Part shown: piece by piece, positions 29,439-37,756 of the stretch | How positions within the stretch are numbered: position 1 is the stretch's first letter | Layout: the number at the start of each line of letters is the position of its first letter | Assembly (NCBI RefSeq): GCF_000234805.1 | Contig: NC_016645.1 | Span: 124,001-188,000 of the forward strand | Length of the DNA stretch: 64,000 nucleotides | Direction of reading: 5' to 3' | Origin: Pyrobaculum ferrireducens | GTDB lineage: Archaea > Thermoproteota > Thermoprotei > Thermoproteales > Thermoproteaceae | The notes under the pieces: generated by a model | What the model saw: only the letters and a program-made list of their open reading frames with translations | Told to the model about the DNA's origin: nothing | Database searches by the model: none | Translations under genes and position numbers: made by a program

Positions 29439-30251
29439 GTGAGGGGGTTGCTTGGTGTTGCGGTTTCTTTGGCGGTTTTTGCTGTGGTGTACGTGCTGGG
29501 TCCGCGGCGTGGTGGGGAGGGATGGGGGCCAGGTTTTTAGATTCGCCGTGTATTACGGTCCCGTGGACGACGCGGTCGTGGAGGTGTTGAATAGGTATGA
29601 TCATGTGGTGGTTGACCCTACGAATGTCGATTGGGGGTTTCTGAGTAGGATTAGGGCTGTGAAGGTGTCTTACCTAGATCTTGGGGAATACGTAGCTATG
29701 GAGCTGGGGGACTGTGCGGTTGGCCGTGGCGTGTTTGTGGGGTATGACCAGCTGTGGGGTCGGCATGTTGTGAACGCCTCGTCGCCTGAGTGGGTGGAGT
29801 ATATCAAGTGCCAGGTTAGGCATGTTATGGAGATGGGGGTTTGACTGTGTTATGCTTGACGATGTGGATGTGGCTGAGGAGTACCCCTCTGCCGCGCGGG
29901 GAATGGTGGAGTTATTAAGGGGGTTAGGGAGTCCTATCCCTGGGCCGTCATAGGGATGAATAGGGGCTTTGCAGTTCTTTCCAACATGTCGAGGTACATA
30001 GATTTTGTCTTGCTTGAGGATTTTGGGACGTATGTGGCTTCCCGGGGGAGGGTTGGATACGTGGAGGAGGGCGTCGTCAAGTGGTGGCTTGCGGCGGCGC
30101 GCCGCCACGGCGTGAGGGCGCTGGCTCTGGCCTACGCCGAGTCGCCCGGAGATGTGTACTATAGATACGCCAAGTCGTTTGCGGAGAGGGAGGGGTGCCC
30201 CTCTTTTTTAGCAACTGGAACTTGACGGCGCTGTGGCAAGAGGCGCGTTAA
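29439..30251 (+). pseudogene. Secreted glycoside hydrolase (GH114/TM1410-like), multiply frameshifted
   Basis: GTG 29439 follows a TATA-rich stretch (29404-29418) and starts a signal peptide (RGLLGVAVSLAVFAVVYVLG). The mature protein continues in other frames: FRFAVYYGPVDDAVVEVL, GFDCVMLDDVDV (catalytic-type Asp region), then SYPWAVIGMNRGFAVLSNM and LLEDFGTYVA, ending SNWNLTALWQEAR before TAA 30249-30251. About four shifts are needed, at G-runs near 29515, 29837 and 29920 and a T6 run near 30205. The order of motifs matches TIM-barrel endo-alpha-polygalactosaminidase-like proteins. Every shift being in a homopolymer is notable. Substrate unknown. Confidence 0.6.
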
Positions 30252-30341
30252 GGCGCCGTTGTCCGCCCGGCGCGGGCCGGTCACATGGACGGGGGGTTGT
30301 TGAGTGTGGGGTTTTTATTGACGTTGGTGGTTTTCCACGGG

Positions 30342-31478
30342 ATGTATTCCATCTGTGCTAAGTGTGGTGGGCGGAGGATGCTGTGTGGACTTCCCCGGTG
30401 CCCTATTTTGGAGAGGGTTAGGGCGGTTAAGTCTTCTATGTTTAGGATTAGGGGCCGCGAGGTGTTCGGCGCCACTCCTCCCAGCGCCGTAGTGGGGGAG
30501 GCGGGTTGGCCCAGGGTGAGGGTTTACATAGGGGAGCCGCCGGAGGTCTGGGGGGAGGAGGCTAGGGCGTATGACGACCCCCGGCTTCTCTGGGGGCGCG
30601 GCCTCGAGGAGATTATTAAGCTTAGGAGCTACATGGCGTTTGGATACAGGACGTCGGTGGGGCCGTGGGAGCTGGGGGAGCTTCCCCTCCTCGCCGTGTC
30701 TGAGAGGCCGGTGGATGTGGAGATGAGGCTTGCGAGGGACCCGGCGCCGGGGGTTAGGTTTGACCTTAGGGAGAAGCCCATGGGCCCTAGGGCGCCTCTG
30801 GAGAGGGTGCGTATAGATGGGAACCCAGCCGTCCCGAGGCCTCTCGACAAGCTGATGTCCGACGACGTAAAGGCGGGGGAGGCTGTGGTTGAGCTGTACC
30901 GCCGGGGGGTTGACCTCTACATTATCCAGAGGGCGTTTTCGCTGGGGTTGCTGGGGGCGGGGCACAGACGTAGGCTGGTGCCGACGCGCTGGGGGATAAC
31001 GGCGGTGGACGTTGCTGTGGGGGACTACCTGGCGGGTAGGGTGAGGGATATGCCTGAGGTGGACGGGGCGCTGTACGGCTACGGCGAGTATCTCGACAAC
31101 CGCTACCTAGTCGCCGTGGTGCCGGGGCCGCTGCGGTTTTTCTACCTGGAGCGCTGGGTCTACGGGGGGAGGGTGGCCGAGATCGAGGTGGTGGAGGATC
31201 CCCGCGGCCGGAGGAGCACCGTGGACGGGGGCTTCGAGGCGGCGAGGGTGGCTGTGCTGGAGACGCTGGCCGCCTTGGGTAGGAGGGGGACTGTCTCTAT
31301 TGTTAGGTGGATTGGGGAGGGCTACTACGTGTCTGTGGGGAATTGGCAGATTAGGGAAACTCTGCGCCGGATCAGACTCAAGCCTCTCGACGAGGAGTAT
31401 GGGAGGTACGTGGCGCTGGTGGGGAGGGACCCCCTCGCCCTCATTAAGCAGTCGAGGAGGCTCGACGAGTTTATGTAG
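30342..31478 (+). CDS. nreA: NreA-type DNA repair protein
   Basis: 378 residues from ATG 30342. That start lies about 25 nt below a TATA-like tttttatt and right before the zinc finger, so I prefer it to upstream in-frame codons. The N-terminus CAKCGGRRMLCGLPRC is the Cys4 finger of archaeal NreA/NreB. Family motifs follow (SSMFRIRGREVFGATPPSAVVG, giving the 'G..PPS.FVG' block). The C-terminus KQSRRLDEFM looks like a PCNA-interacting box (hydrophobic residue, then aromatic-hydrophobic end). In Haloferax, NreA acts in DNA repair with PCNA and helicase partners. Length is normal. It stands as a single transcription unit among remnants. Confidence 0.85.
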   Translation: MYSICAKCGGRRMLCGLPRCPILERVRAVKSSMFRIRGREVFGATPPSAVVGEAGWPRVRVYIGEPPEVWGEEARAYDDPRLLWGRGLEEIIKLRSYMAFGYRTSVGPWELGELPLLAVSERPVDVEMRLARDPAPGVRFDLREKPMGPRAPLERVRIDGNPAVPRPLDKLMSDDVKAGEAVVELYRRGVDLYIIQRAFSLGLLGAGHRRRLVPTRWGITAVDVAVGDYLAGRVRDMPEVDGALYGYGEYLDNRYLVAVVPGPLRFFYLERWVYGGRVAEIEVVEDPRGRRSTVDGGFEAARVAVLETLAALGRRGTVSIVRWIGEGYYVSVGNWQIRETLRRIRLKPLDEEYGRYVALVGRDPLALIKQSRRLDEFM

Positions 31479-31495
31479 AGCCCGCCGGCCGCGCG

Positions 31496-31681
31496 CTACG
31501 CGGCGAGGGGGATTTTTGCCCTCCTCATGAGTTCTCTAAAATCCTCCAGGGGGATCCCGGCGAGCTTGGCGGCCCTTCTCATATTTCCGATCTCTACATA
31601 GTACTACAACGTCGCCCTCAGGTCGCGTCTGCTGAACTTCACCCAGTCTAGGAGAAAGCAGGTGTCCGCCACCGCCTGCAT
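31496..31681 (-). pseudogene. Chimeric toxin remnant: PIN N-terminus joined to an antitoxin C-terminus
   Basis: ATG 31681 overlaps the stop of the antitoxin gene (TGATG). The first residues, QAVADTCFLLDWVKFSRRD, are the start of a PIN toxin with its first catalytic Asp. After a TAG the same frame continues YYVEIGNMRRAAKLAGIPLE, then DFRELMRRAKIPLA, which matches the C-terminus of the neighbouring antitoxin (YYIETGDLYIASRIAGMSME). The PIN body is missing. Recombination between two tandem toxin-antitoxin pairs would give this. Confidence 0.6.
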
Positions 31682-31914
31682 CACGTGCTTGGGATCTTGG
31701 CCCTCCTCCTCAATTCGTTGAACTCCTCCATAGACATGCCGGCGATGCGCGACGCGATGTATAGATCCCCGGTTTCTATGTAGTACTGTAGCGCCGCCCT
31801 CTGTCTGGGGGGTAGGCTGTGTATAAAACTCCAGTCCGCCCTCTCCCGCCTAATGCGCCTCGCCTCGTCCAGATCCTCAAAATACTTAGCCAACTCCTCC
31901 ACGCCATTAATCAA
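31681..31914 (-). CDS. Antitoxin of a PIN toxin pair (UPF0175-like)
   Basis: 77 residues, starting at TTG 31914 about 19 nt below a TATA box (atataaag, 31933-31940). A charged N-terminal region is followed by a helix-turn-helix-like C-terminus: ALQYYIETGDLYIASRIAGM, then SMEEFNELRRRAKIP. This matches small archaeal antitoxins paired with PIN domains. Its toxin is reduced to a remnant directly downstream, so this gene is probably an orphan. Assignment to the UPF0175 type is from memory. Confidence 0.55.
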   Translation of the reverse strand: MINGVEELAKYFEDLDEARRIRRERADWSFIHSLPPRQRAALQYYIETGDLYIASRIAGMSMEEFNELRRRAKIPST

Positions 31915-32016
31915 GGCTGGTATTTAAAAACTCTTTATATGGAAGGCTGGATGTCAGCAACAAGTGGTGAGAGATTTGGTGGCGAGTCTTCCGTGTGGTG
32001 GGTGAAACGGCATAGT

Positions 32017-32028
32017 GGGGGGGGGGGG
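32017..32028 (+). repeat. 12-base G tract
   Basis: Twelve consecutive G residues, the longest mononucleotide run I saw in the window. It lies between the antitoxin promoter and the TnpB remnant. Likely length-variable; no gene clearly uses it, though a short + frame from ATG 32071 (MGHILYEAVLNVLTRVAGYS) begins just after. Confidence 0.9.
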
Positions 32029-32070
32029 CTTCCCTTCGCCAGCCCTTGTAGTCTCGCCAGTCCTCTGCTA

Positions 32071-32160
32071 ATGGGACACATACTCTACGAGGCGGTGCTG
32101 AACGTCTTGACGAGGGTGGCGGGATATTCCGTAGAGCTCGGACTATTAGCCGATCTCCTC
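32071..32160 (+). pseudogene. Truncated gene start abutting the IS200/IS605 right end
   Basis: About 30 codons from ATG 32071 read like a real helical protein (GHILYEAVLNVLTRVAGYSV, then ELGLLADLL). They then run into the hairpin of the transposon right end. Probably a gene cut by the insertion. Low confidence because so little remains. Confidence 0.35.
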
Positions 32161-32180
32161 CCCGCCTTGAAGGGCGGAGG
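32157..32180 (-). ncRNA. IS200/IS605 right-end hairpin, candidate omega-RNA segment
   Basis: On the + strand, ccgcc (32162-32166) and ggcgg (32173-32177) flank ttgaag, with flanking partial pairs. It lies about 20 nt below the tnpB stop on the same strand. In IS200/IS605 elements this position holds the right-end palindrome and the scaffold of the TnpB guide (omega) RNA. Any guide would lie at lower coordinates. Confidence 0.45.
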
Positions 32181-32196
32181 TTCCCCTCAGAGCGGC

Positions 32197-33560
32197 TCAC
32201 AGGTGCCCTCGTCCCCCGCCCAGGCGGGCGGGGGTCATGGGGCTGGCCCGGGCCAGCACGTCGGGCCATTGGACGTATCCCTCAGCCTCCAGTACGTACT
32301 GAGACCACTCCTCCAGCGTCTTTTCGTCTACAGCTGACAGCGCCCTTTTGACCGCCTCTGCGCACACGGGCTCCAGCTTCTCCACAGCCCTCCTCAGCAT
32401 GTTCAACACCGAGGCCACATCCCGGTGCACCCAGTGGTTGTGCGGGCAGAGGCCTATCTTGGGGCCGAGGGGAAAGGAAAGCTCTGCGCCGTGTACGGGA
32501 CATGTTTTGGAGTTCCTGTACGAAGACACCACCACAAACCTCAAGCCGCGCTCCGCGGCTTTATCCCTCGTCTTCTCCACCACAGTTTTGATAGGCGTCT
32601 GCTTTATCCGGTGCCTTAACTGGGGGCTCCCCTTGTCCTCAATCATCCCCTCCTGCGGCTTTTTACCGACATTCTCAGTCACTAGAAATGCCGGCTCCTT
32701 AGTCAGTTCGTGGGCGATCTTGTTCACTCTATCCCGCTTCCTGTCCCTCTCCCTCAGCTTCTTGACGCGCTTTCTGTACTCCCTCGTGTGGGTGCCGGAA
32801 AGCCTCTTTCCGTTTATCTCCACGGAGAGCTCCTCGGCCCACCTCCTTCTGATCGCGTCGTAGCGCCTGGCCAGCCTGCCGAAGTCGGTACGGAACACCT
32901 TAATCGAGATGGGCGGAGACATCCACTCTCCGTTCCACCTAGCCACCACATCGGCCGAGGCCTTCAAATCTACTCTAGCCGCGACCACAGTGTTCTCATT
33001 GACGTCAAAGGCGATAACGGCGGCTGGCTCTTTAGGCCTCTCTGGCTACACTTCGTAGGTGAATATGGCGTACACCTTGTTCTTCACTCGCTTGAGCCTA
33101 ATGGTGGACGATCTCTGGGCCCTTCCTGTCATCACCATCCACTCAAACCTCCAAAACCTCTTGCGCGGCCAGAGCTCCACGATGTGTCTGCCGGACATGA
33201 GCCTTATCGATACCGCTGTGGGAGAGCCGAAGTGCCACGTCCTCTCGTCTGAGTAAGGCGCTACGCGCTTAACCACGGGGGGCTTTCCCTCTGTTTCAGC
33301 CCAGGCGCTGTACGCCTCCACGGCGTCTTTCACAGCCTATTGCTGATAGGCAGATGGCAGACCGGTCTGCCCAGTCAAGTCTTTCACCTCGCTCCACACC
33401 TTGAAGTAGCTGGCCCCCCGTACCTCTCCACGAGGTAGCTTACCACCAACTGCTTGCCCTCTTGTACCTCCTCTCCAGCTCCAGCTCCAGGTATTGGTTG
33501 CCGTCCAGCAGAAGCGGAACGGCCACAGAACGCCTAACCAGCTGTCCAAATTGAAGCCAG
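32197..33560 (-). pseudogene. tnpB: TnpB (IS200/IS605-family OrfB), interrupted by stops
   Basis: Three blocks in order. The N-terminal part (from about 33560) reads RRSVAVPLLLDGNQYLELEL. The central part (33046-33333) has a TAG before it and a TAG after FTYEV. The C-terminal part contains the RuvC residues: AVIAFDVNENTVV (Asp), AFLVTENVG (Glu) and VHRDVASVLNM (Asp), and a zinc-finger region CPVHG with CPHNH. TnpB is an RNA-guided nuclease that maintains the transposon. At least two nonsense codons plus an N-terminal frame change make this copy dead, although its catalytic residues are intact. No TnpA gene is present. Confidence 0.8.
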
Positions 33561-33642
33561 CTAAAAGCTTTACCTCGCCTTGAATGGCGAGGTTTTCAGT
33601 CGACTCTATAAGGAATATATACCTGTTATCTCTTATACCACC

Positions 33643-34113
33643 GTGGATGAGGTAAAAAACGTGGCCTACGTCATCTACCGATTGGGAATTAGGGCGCAGG
33701 ACCTATTGGATCAGGGCGATAGGGGGTTTGAAACCAGGGTTTTAGTGCAGAAGGCCGTCTATTTCCTCCAGAGGCTTGGGCTTATGAGGGGCTACGTCTT
33801 TGACTTGTACCTCCACGGGCCCTACTCCACGCAGCTGGCAGACGACTACATGTGGCTCGCCAGGAAGGGCGACGAGTACATCAGCCGCGTCGCCGAGGAG
33901 TGTGCCGAATGTCAGAAGCTCGACGGATTGCTTGAATACCTCGGCGAGATCGACCTCCGCACGCTGGAGGTGGCCGCCACGTTGGCTGAGCTAGCAGCCG
34001 TTAAGGGAAATCTCGAAGAGGCGAAGGGCCTTACCCGCAGGATAAAACCCTGGGTTGACGATGAGGATATAGTCGCCGCGCTTCAAGTTCTCAAAGATCT
34101 GGGGCTAGGGTAG
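33643..34113 (+). CDS. YwgA/Panacea-like protein, putative antitoxin of a PIN pair
   Basis: 156 residues from GTG 33643, 22 nt below a TATA box (aatatatac, 33613-33621); an upstream in-frame TTG at 33580 lies within the tnpB edge and is less likely. The core LVQKAVYFLQRLGLMRGYVF, then LYLHGPYSTQLADDYMWL, matches the 'K..Y.....G....Y.F..Y.YGPYS' pattern of YwgA-type and Panacea-like proteins, some of which are antitoxins. The C-terminus is helical. It ends one nt before a PIN-domain gene on the same strand, so the two form an operon that looks like a toxin-antitoxin pair. Confidence 0.6.
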   Translation: MDEVKNVAYVIYRLGIRAQDLLDQGDRGFETRVLVQKAVYFLQRLGLMRGYVFDLYLHGPYSTQLADDYMWLARKGDEYISRVAEECAECQKLDGLLEYLGEIDLRTLEVAATLAELAAVKGNLEEAKGLTRRIKPWVDDEDIVAALQVLKDLGLG

Positions 34114-34114
34114 T

Positions 34115-34591
34115 GTGGCGCTTCAGTACATACACCTGGATACAAGCACGATAGTTGAAGGAGATATACTCAATAGGTTGGTTTCGAGCCATTTGGTGAA
34201 AAGTGGGAGGTTTAAAATACGTATTTCTCCTTACGTCTTGGCGGAGCTTAGCGCCCTAGCATCAAGAAGAAGGGAGGAGCGAGTAGTGCTAGATGATGTG
34301 ATTTCCTATATAGAAAGCGGCGATATAGAGCTATATATTATAAAGAGGGAGAATTTTGACGATTTCTGTCAGTATGTAGATAGCTTGAGGGGATGGCTTC
34401 AATGGATGGGGCCAAGTGATGTTTTCATACTTGCATCTGCCATGTCGGACAGCGAGTGTAGATATTTTATAACATCAGATAGAGTAATGTTGGAAAATAG
34501 GGATCAATTAGTTAATATTGTTAGTAAGAGATCTTTTGATATAGTAGAGTCATTAGATGAAATAAAGAGATTAAGAAACAGAAGAACATAA
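34115..34591 (+). CDS. PIN-domain ribonuclease, putative toxin
   Basis: 158 residues from GTG 34115. The PIN pattern is visible: YIHLDTSTIVEG (first Asp), ISPYVLAELSALASRR (Glu), SDVFILASAMSDSE (Asp) and YFITSDRVML (last Asp). VapC-like enzymes cut RNA with Mg2+. The gene is AT-rich compared with its neighbours, hinting at recent acquisition. It is directly coupled to the YwgA/Panacea-like gene, an uncommon partner for a PIN toxin. Both genes look intact, unlike most toxin-antitoxin loci in this window. Confidence 0.7.
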   Translation: MALQYIHLDTSTIVEGDILNRLVSSHLVKSGRFKIRISPYVLAELSALASRRREERVVLDDVISYIESGDIELYIIKRENFDDFCQYVDSLRGWLQWMGPSDVFILASAMSDSECRYFITSDRVMLENRDQLVNIVSKRSFDIVESLDEIKRLRNRRT

Positions 34592-34647
34592 GAGGCGGAT
34601 CTCAAGCCAACGTCCCTAGTTGCTCCCAACTCTAGAGTACTTGGGTT

Positions 34648-35757
34648 TTACCGCGCAATGGGATCTCTAAGCGGCTTGTCTCTCCTCACGAGGCCTGCCC
34701 TAAGCGCGTGGTCGGCCAGTGTAATAGCGGCCATTGCTTCAAGAGCTACTAAGGCCTTTGGCACCACCGAGACGTCGTATCTCCCCTTAAATTCTAAAAT
34801 CGTCGGCTCCATCTTGGCCAAGTCTACAGTCTTCTGAGGTTTTCGCACTGACGGAGTTGGCTTAAACCAAACTCTAAAGTATACAGGCTCGCCGACTGTT
34901 ACGCCGCCGAGAACGCCGCCTGCCTTATTACTCTCTAGCGCGAGTCTTCCCTCCTTTACTATTATGGGGTCGTTGGCCTCGCTTCCCTTCATCTTGGCCA
35001 GCGCTCTGCCGGCGCCCCAGTCCAGCGCCACCACCGCAGGTATGGAGAAGGCGGCCATGGCGAGCTCCGCTTTTATTTTGCCGAAGTGGGGCTCCCCGAG
35101 CCCCGGCGGCACGCCGACTGCCCAAACCTCCACGCCGCCCCCAACGCTGTCTCCCTCAGCCGCGGCCCTCCTCAGCAACTCGAGCATAGCGGCTAGGGCC
35201 TCGCCGTCTACCACCGGGAGGGGCTTCTCCCAGCTCTTCTTAACGTCGTCGAAGGTGTAGCTTCCTTTTACCTCGACGCCCCCCAGCTCGATTATGTGCC
35301 CCGCCACCTCCACCCCCAGCTGGGCTAGCAACTTCTTCGCCACGGCGCCGGCGGCCACCACCGCGGCGGTGGTGCGCCCCGACGCCCGCCCCCCGCCTCT
35401 GTGGTCGTAGAACTTCCCGTATTTGAGGTAGTAGGCGAGGTCTGCGTGCCCCGGCCTGGGCTTCAGCCAGAGCTCGTCGTAGTAGCTAGATATCGCCTTC
35501 TTATTCCAGATCACAATGGCGATGGGGGTGCCCTGGGTGTGGCCGTCTTTCACTCCTGAGAGTATTTCAAACTCCTCGGGCTCGCACCTGGGGTTTAGCC
35601 AGTGGATGTGGCAGAACATCCTCCTGTCAAGCTCCCTCCTTATGTCCTCTTCGGAGATGGGGAGGCCGGCGGGGACTCCGTCAATCACCACGCCTAAGGC
35701 CCTGCCGTGGGACTCGCCGAATGTGGTAATCCTGAACTCCCTCCCGAAGGTGTTCAT
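34648..35757 (-). CDS. aroC: Chorismate synthase
   Basis: 369 residues. It starts [20 protein letters not shown], the AroC signature with FGESHG, and keeps the [10 protein letters not shown] region and the C-terminal [20 protein letters not shown]. It performs the last shikimate step, EPSP to chorismate, using reduced FMN. The length is normal. ATG 35757 overlaps the aroE stop (ATGA), so aroE-aroC are co-transcribed. Confidence 0.95.
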   Translation of the reverse strand: MNTFGREFRITTFGESHGRALGVVIDGVPAGLPISEEDIRRELDRRMFCHIHWLNPRCEPEEFEILSGVKDGHTQGTPIAIVIWNKKAISSYYDELWLKPRPGHADLAYYLKYGKFYDHRGGGRASGRTTAAVVAAGAVAKKLLAQLGVEVAGHIIELGGVEVKGSYTFDDVKKSWEKPLPVVDGEALAAMLELLRRAAAEGDSVGGGVEVWAVGVPPGLGEPHFGKIKAELAMAAFSIPAVVALDWGAGRALAKMKGSEANDPIIVKEGRLALESNKAGGVLGGVTVGEPVYFRVWFKPTPSVRKPQKTVDLAKMEPTILEFKGRYDVSVVPKALVALEAMAAITLADHALRAGLVRRDKPLRDPIAR

Positions 35758-36542
35758 ATCCCCAGGAACTCCTCCACCGCCCTCCTCATCACCTCTCTGT
35801 CTGGCTCCACCCCGAGCCAGATCTTCTCGGCTTGTGCTCCCTGCTCCACCAGGAGGTCGACGCCGTCCACCACCCGCACCCCGAGCCTCCGGGCCTCCTC
35901 CACCATCCTAGTCCTTGGAGTCGGTATGTAGACGAAGTCTACGTAGAGCGAGGCGCCGCCGAGGTCGGCGAGTACCGCGTCGTGTATGGGGGTGGCGTTT
36001 ACCACGACGTCGGCCTTCACGCCACCTCCCCAGGGCACGGCTTCTACTGTCCGTCCGAACTTCTGGCGGAACTCCTCGGCGAGGGACGCGGCTCTCTCGG
36101 CCGTGCGGTTTGTGATGTATATCCTCCTGGCTTCCGCCTTCACCGCGGCGAAGAGCGCTGCTCTGGCGGCGCCCCCCGCGCCGATTATATAGACGTCGGC
36201 GCCTTTCATATAGCCGCCGGCTAGGTGGTACACCGCGTGGGCGTCTGTGTTGTAGCCCACCAGGAGGTTCCTCTCCACGAGGACTGTGTTGACGGCGCCG
36301 ACGGCCCGGGCCTCGGCAGACACCGCGTCGAGGAACTTCACCACCCCCTCCTTGTGGGGGATCGTTACGTTGAAGCCTCTAAAGTTTAGGCGGGCCAGCT
36401 GGGCGAAGCAGCCCAGCTCCTGCCTCGGCACGTCTATGGCTATGTACACCGCGTTGATGCCCAGCGCTTTGAACGACGCCATATGCATGGCTGGGCTCGC
36501 AGACTTCCCTCGGACGTGGGCGCCGATGACGGCGAAGTACAT
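35754..36542 (-). CDS. aroE: Shikimate dehydrogenase
   Basis: 262 residues. The substrate domain has [19 protein letters not shown] (Ser-x-Ser pocket) and [11 protein letters not shown] (catalytic Lys). The NADP domain has [16 protein letters not shown] and ITNRTAERA. The C-terminus carries [16 protein letters not shown]. It reduces 3-dehydroshikimate to shikimate. ATG 36542 is first in the aroE-aroC operon and lies just below AT-rich tatttaaataag (36558-36569), which can serve as the TATA for both this gene and proC in the other direction. Confidence 0.95.
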   Translation of the reverse strand: MYFAVIGAHVRGKSASPAMHMASFKALGINAVYIAIDVPRQELGCFAQLARLNFRGFNVTIPHKEGVVKFLDAVSAEARAVGAVNTVLVERNLLVGYNTDAHAVYHLAGGYMKGADVYIIGAGGAARAALFAAVKAEARRIYITNRTAERAASLAEEFRQKFGRTVEAVPWGGGVKADVVVNATPIHDAVLADLGGASLYVDFVYIPTPRTRMVEEARRLGVRVVDGVDLLVEQGAQAEKIWLGVEPDREVMRRAVEEFLGI

Positions 36543-36584
36543 AGCTCCTTGTTTAACTATTTAAATAAGTGTTTTTCTCGTCAC

Positions 36585-37314
36585 ATGCGTCCCCCAGCTG
36601 ACGGTTGGGGTTATCGGGGCTGGTAAGTTGGGCTCGCAGATAGCGCTTAGGCTACACGGCAACAGCGTGAGGGTCCTCGCCTCTGTAAAGACGGAGAGGT
36701 CTAGACAACGCCTCGCCTCTCTGGGGCTTGAGGTGTATACCGACAACAGACTTGTCGTTGAGAACAGCGACGTGCTTATGGTCGCCGTCAAGCCGGCCAA
36801 CCTGCCGGAGCTGGCCTTCTACGTGGATAAGCCCCTCATATCTTTCGTCGCGGGCGCCACCCTTGAGTCGCTGAGGAGACTCACGTCGAGGCCCTACAGG
36901 GCGATGACAAACGTGGGGCTGACAGCCATAGCCGTAGCTGGCGCCTACGACGAGGAGGTTAATAAACTGCTGTCTTACATCGCCCCCACGTTCTGGGTCG
37001 ACGAGAGGCTTATAGACCCGTTGACGGTGTTGCTCGGCTCTGGCCCCGCAATTGTTGCAGAGCTCGCGACGGCCCTCATTAGGGCGGGGGTGAACATAGG
37101 GATACCCTGGGACTTGGCTAGGGAGGTGGTCCTCTCCCTAATGGCGAGCATGCCCTCCCTCGACGATAGGTTCTCCCTGGAGAAGCTGGCGCAGTACGTG
37201 GCAACGCCGGGGGGCACCACTATAAAGGCGCTTGTGGAGATGGCACCCGTGGGGCAACTAGTCGGCAGGGCTGTGGAGGAGGCGTATCTCAGAATTTCAA
37301 AACTTAGACAGTAG
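36585..37314 (+). CDS. proC: Pyrroline-5-carboxylate reductase, with a shift at the start
   Basis: The body (TTG 36628 on) holds the Rossmann motif GVIGAGKLGSQIALRL, the VAVKPANLPEL loop and the C-terminal signature VATPGGTTIKALVEMAP. It reduces P5C to proline with NAD(P)H. The only good start is ATG 36585, about 20 nt below TATA tttaaata. From it the frame reads MRPPADG and fails unless one C is removed from the C5 run at 36591-36595; four C would give MRPQLTVGVIGAGKLG. This is either a homopolymer error or indel, or initiation occurs at TTG 36628 with loss of part of the NAD motif. It overlaps the Nudix gene tail to tail. Confidence 0.85.
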
Positions 37315-37713
37315 CCTCTCCAAAACCTCCCTGGTGGTTTTTGTCAAGTCCATCTCAAGAGCCTTCCCAACCGGCACCACAGCGACGTCCTCCGCGTCGT
37401 CGCTGGCTGTGGGACTGGCGTCGCCCCCCAGCTCCACTAGGTAGACGAGGATTACAAAGTGGTAATTCACCCGGGGGCCCTCCCTCTCTATATACTCGAC
37501 GGGCTGGAGGAATCTGACGACCCTCCCCGCCAGGCCCGTCTCCTCTCTCAACTCCCTCAGCACCGCCTCTTCAAGCCTCTCGCCTAGCTCCACGCGGCCC
37601 CCCGGCAGACTCCACTTGCCTGGGTTCGGCGGGTACTTCCTCTTGACTAGGACAACCTCGCCGTTTTTCACCGCCACCGCGGCGACGGCGACGGCTGGCC
37701 TATCCATCGACAT
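37297..37713 (-). CDS. Nudix hydrolase
   Basis: 138 residues. The Nudix box is complete: GGRVELGERLEEAVLRELRE followed by ETG (the G-x5-E-x7-REUxEE pattern), preceded by VLVKRKYPPNPGKWSLPGG. It hydrolyses a nucleoside diphosphate linked to another group. ADP-ribose pyrophosphatases of this size are known from Pyrobaculum, which is the likeliest activity. ATG 37713 has a TATA box (ttaaaaac) about 15-20 nt upstream; the phoH-like gene diverges from it. Confidence 0.85.
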   Translation of the reverse strand: MSMDRPAVAVAAVAVKNGEVVLVKRKYPPNPGKWSLPGGRVELGERLEEAVLRELREETGLAGRVVRFLQPVEYIEREGPRVNYHFVILVYLVELGGDASPTASDDAEDVAVVPVGKALEMDLTKTTREVLERLLSKF

Positions 37714-37756
37714 TGGTTATTTCAATGTTTTTAAGCTCTTTTTATACTGGCGTCTT

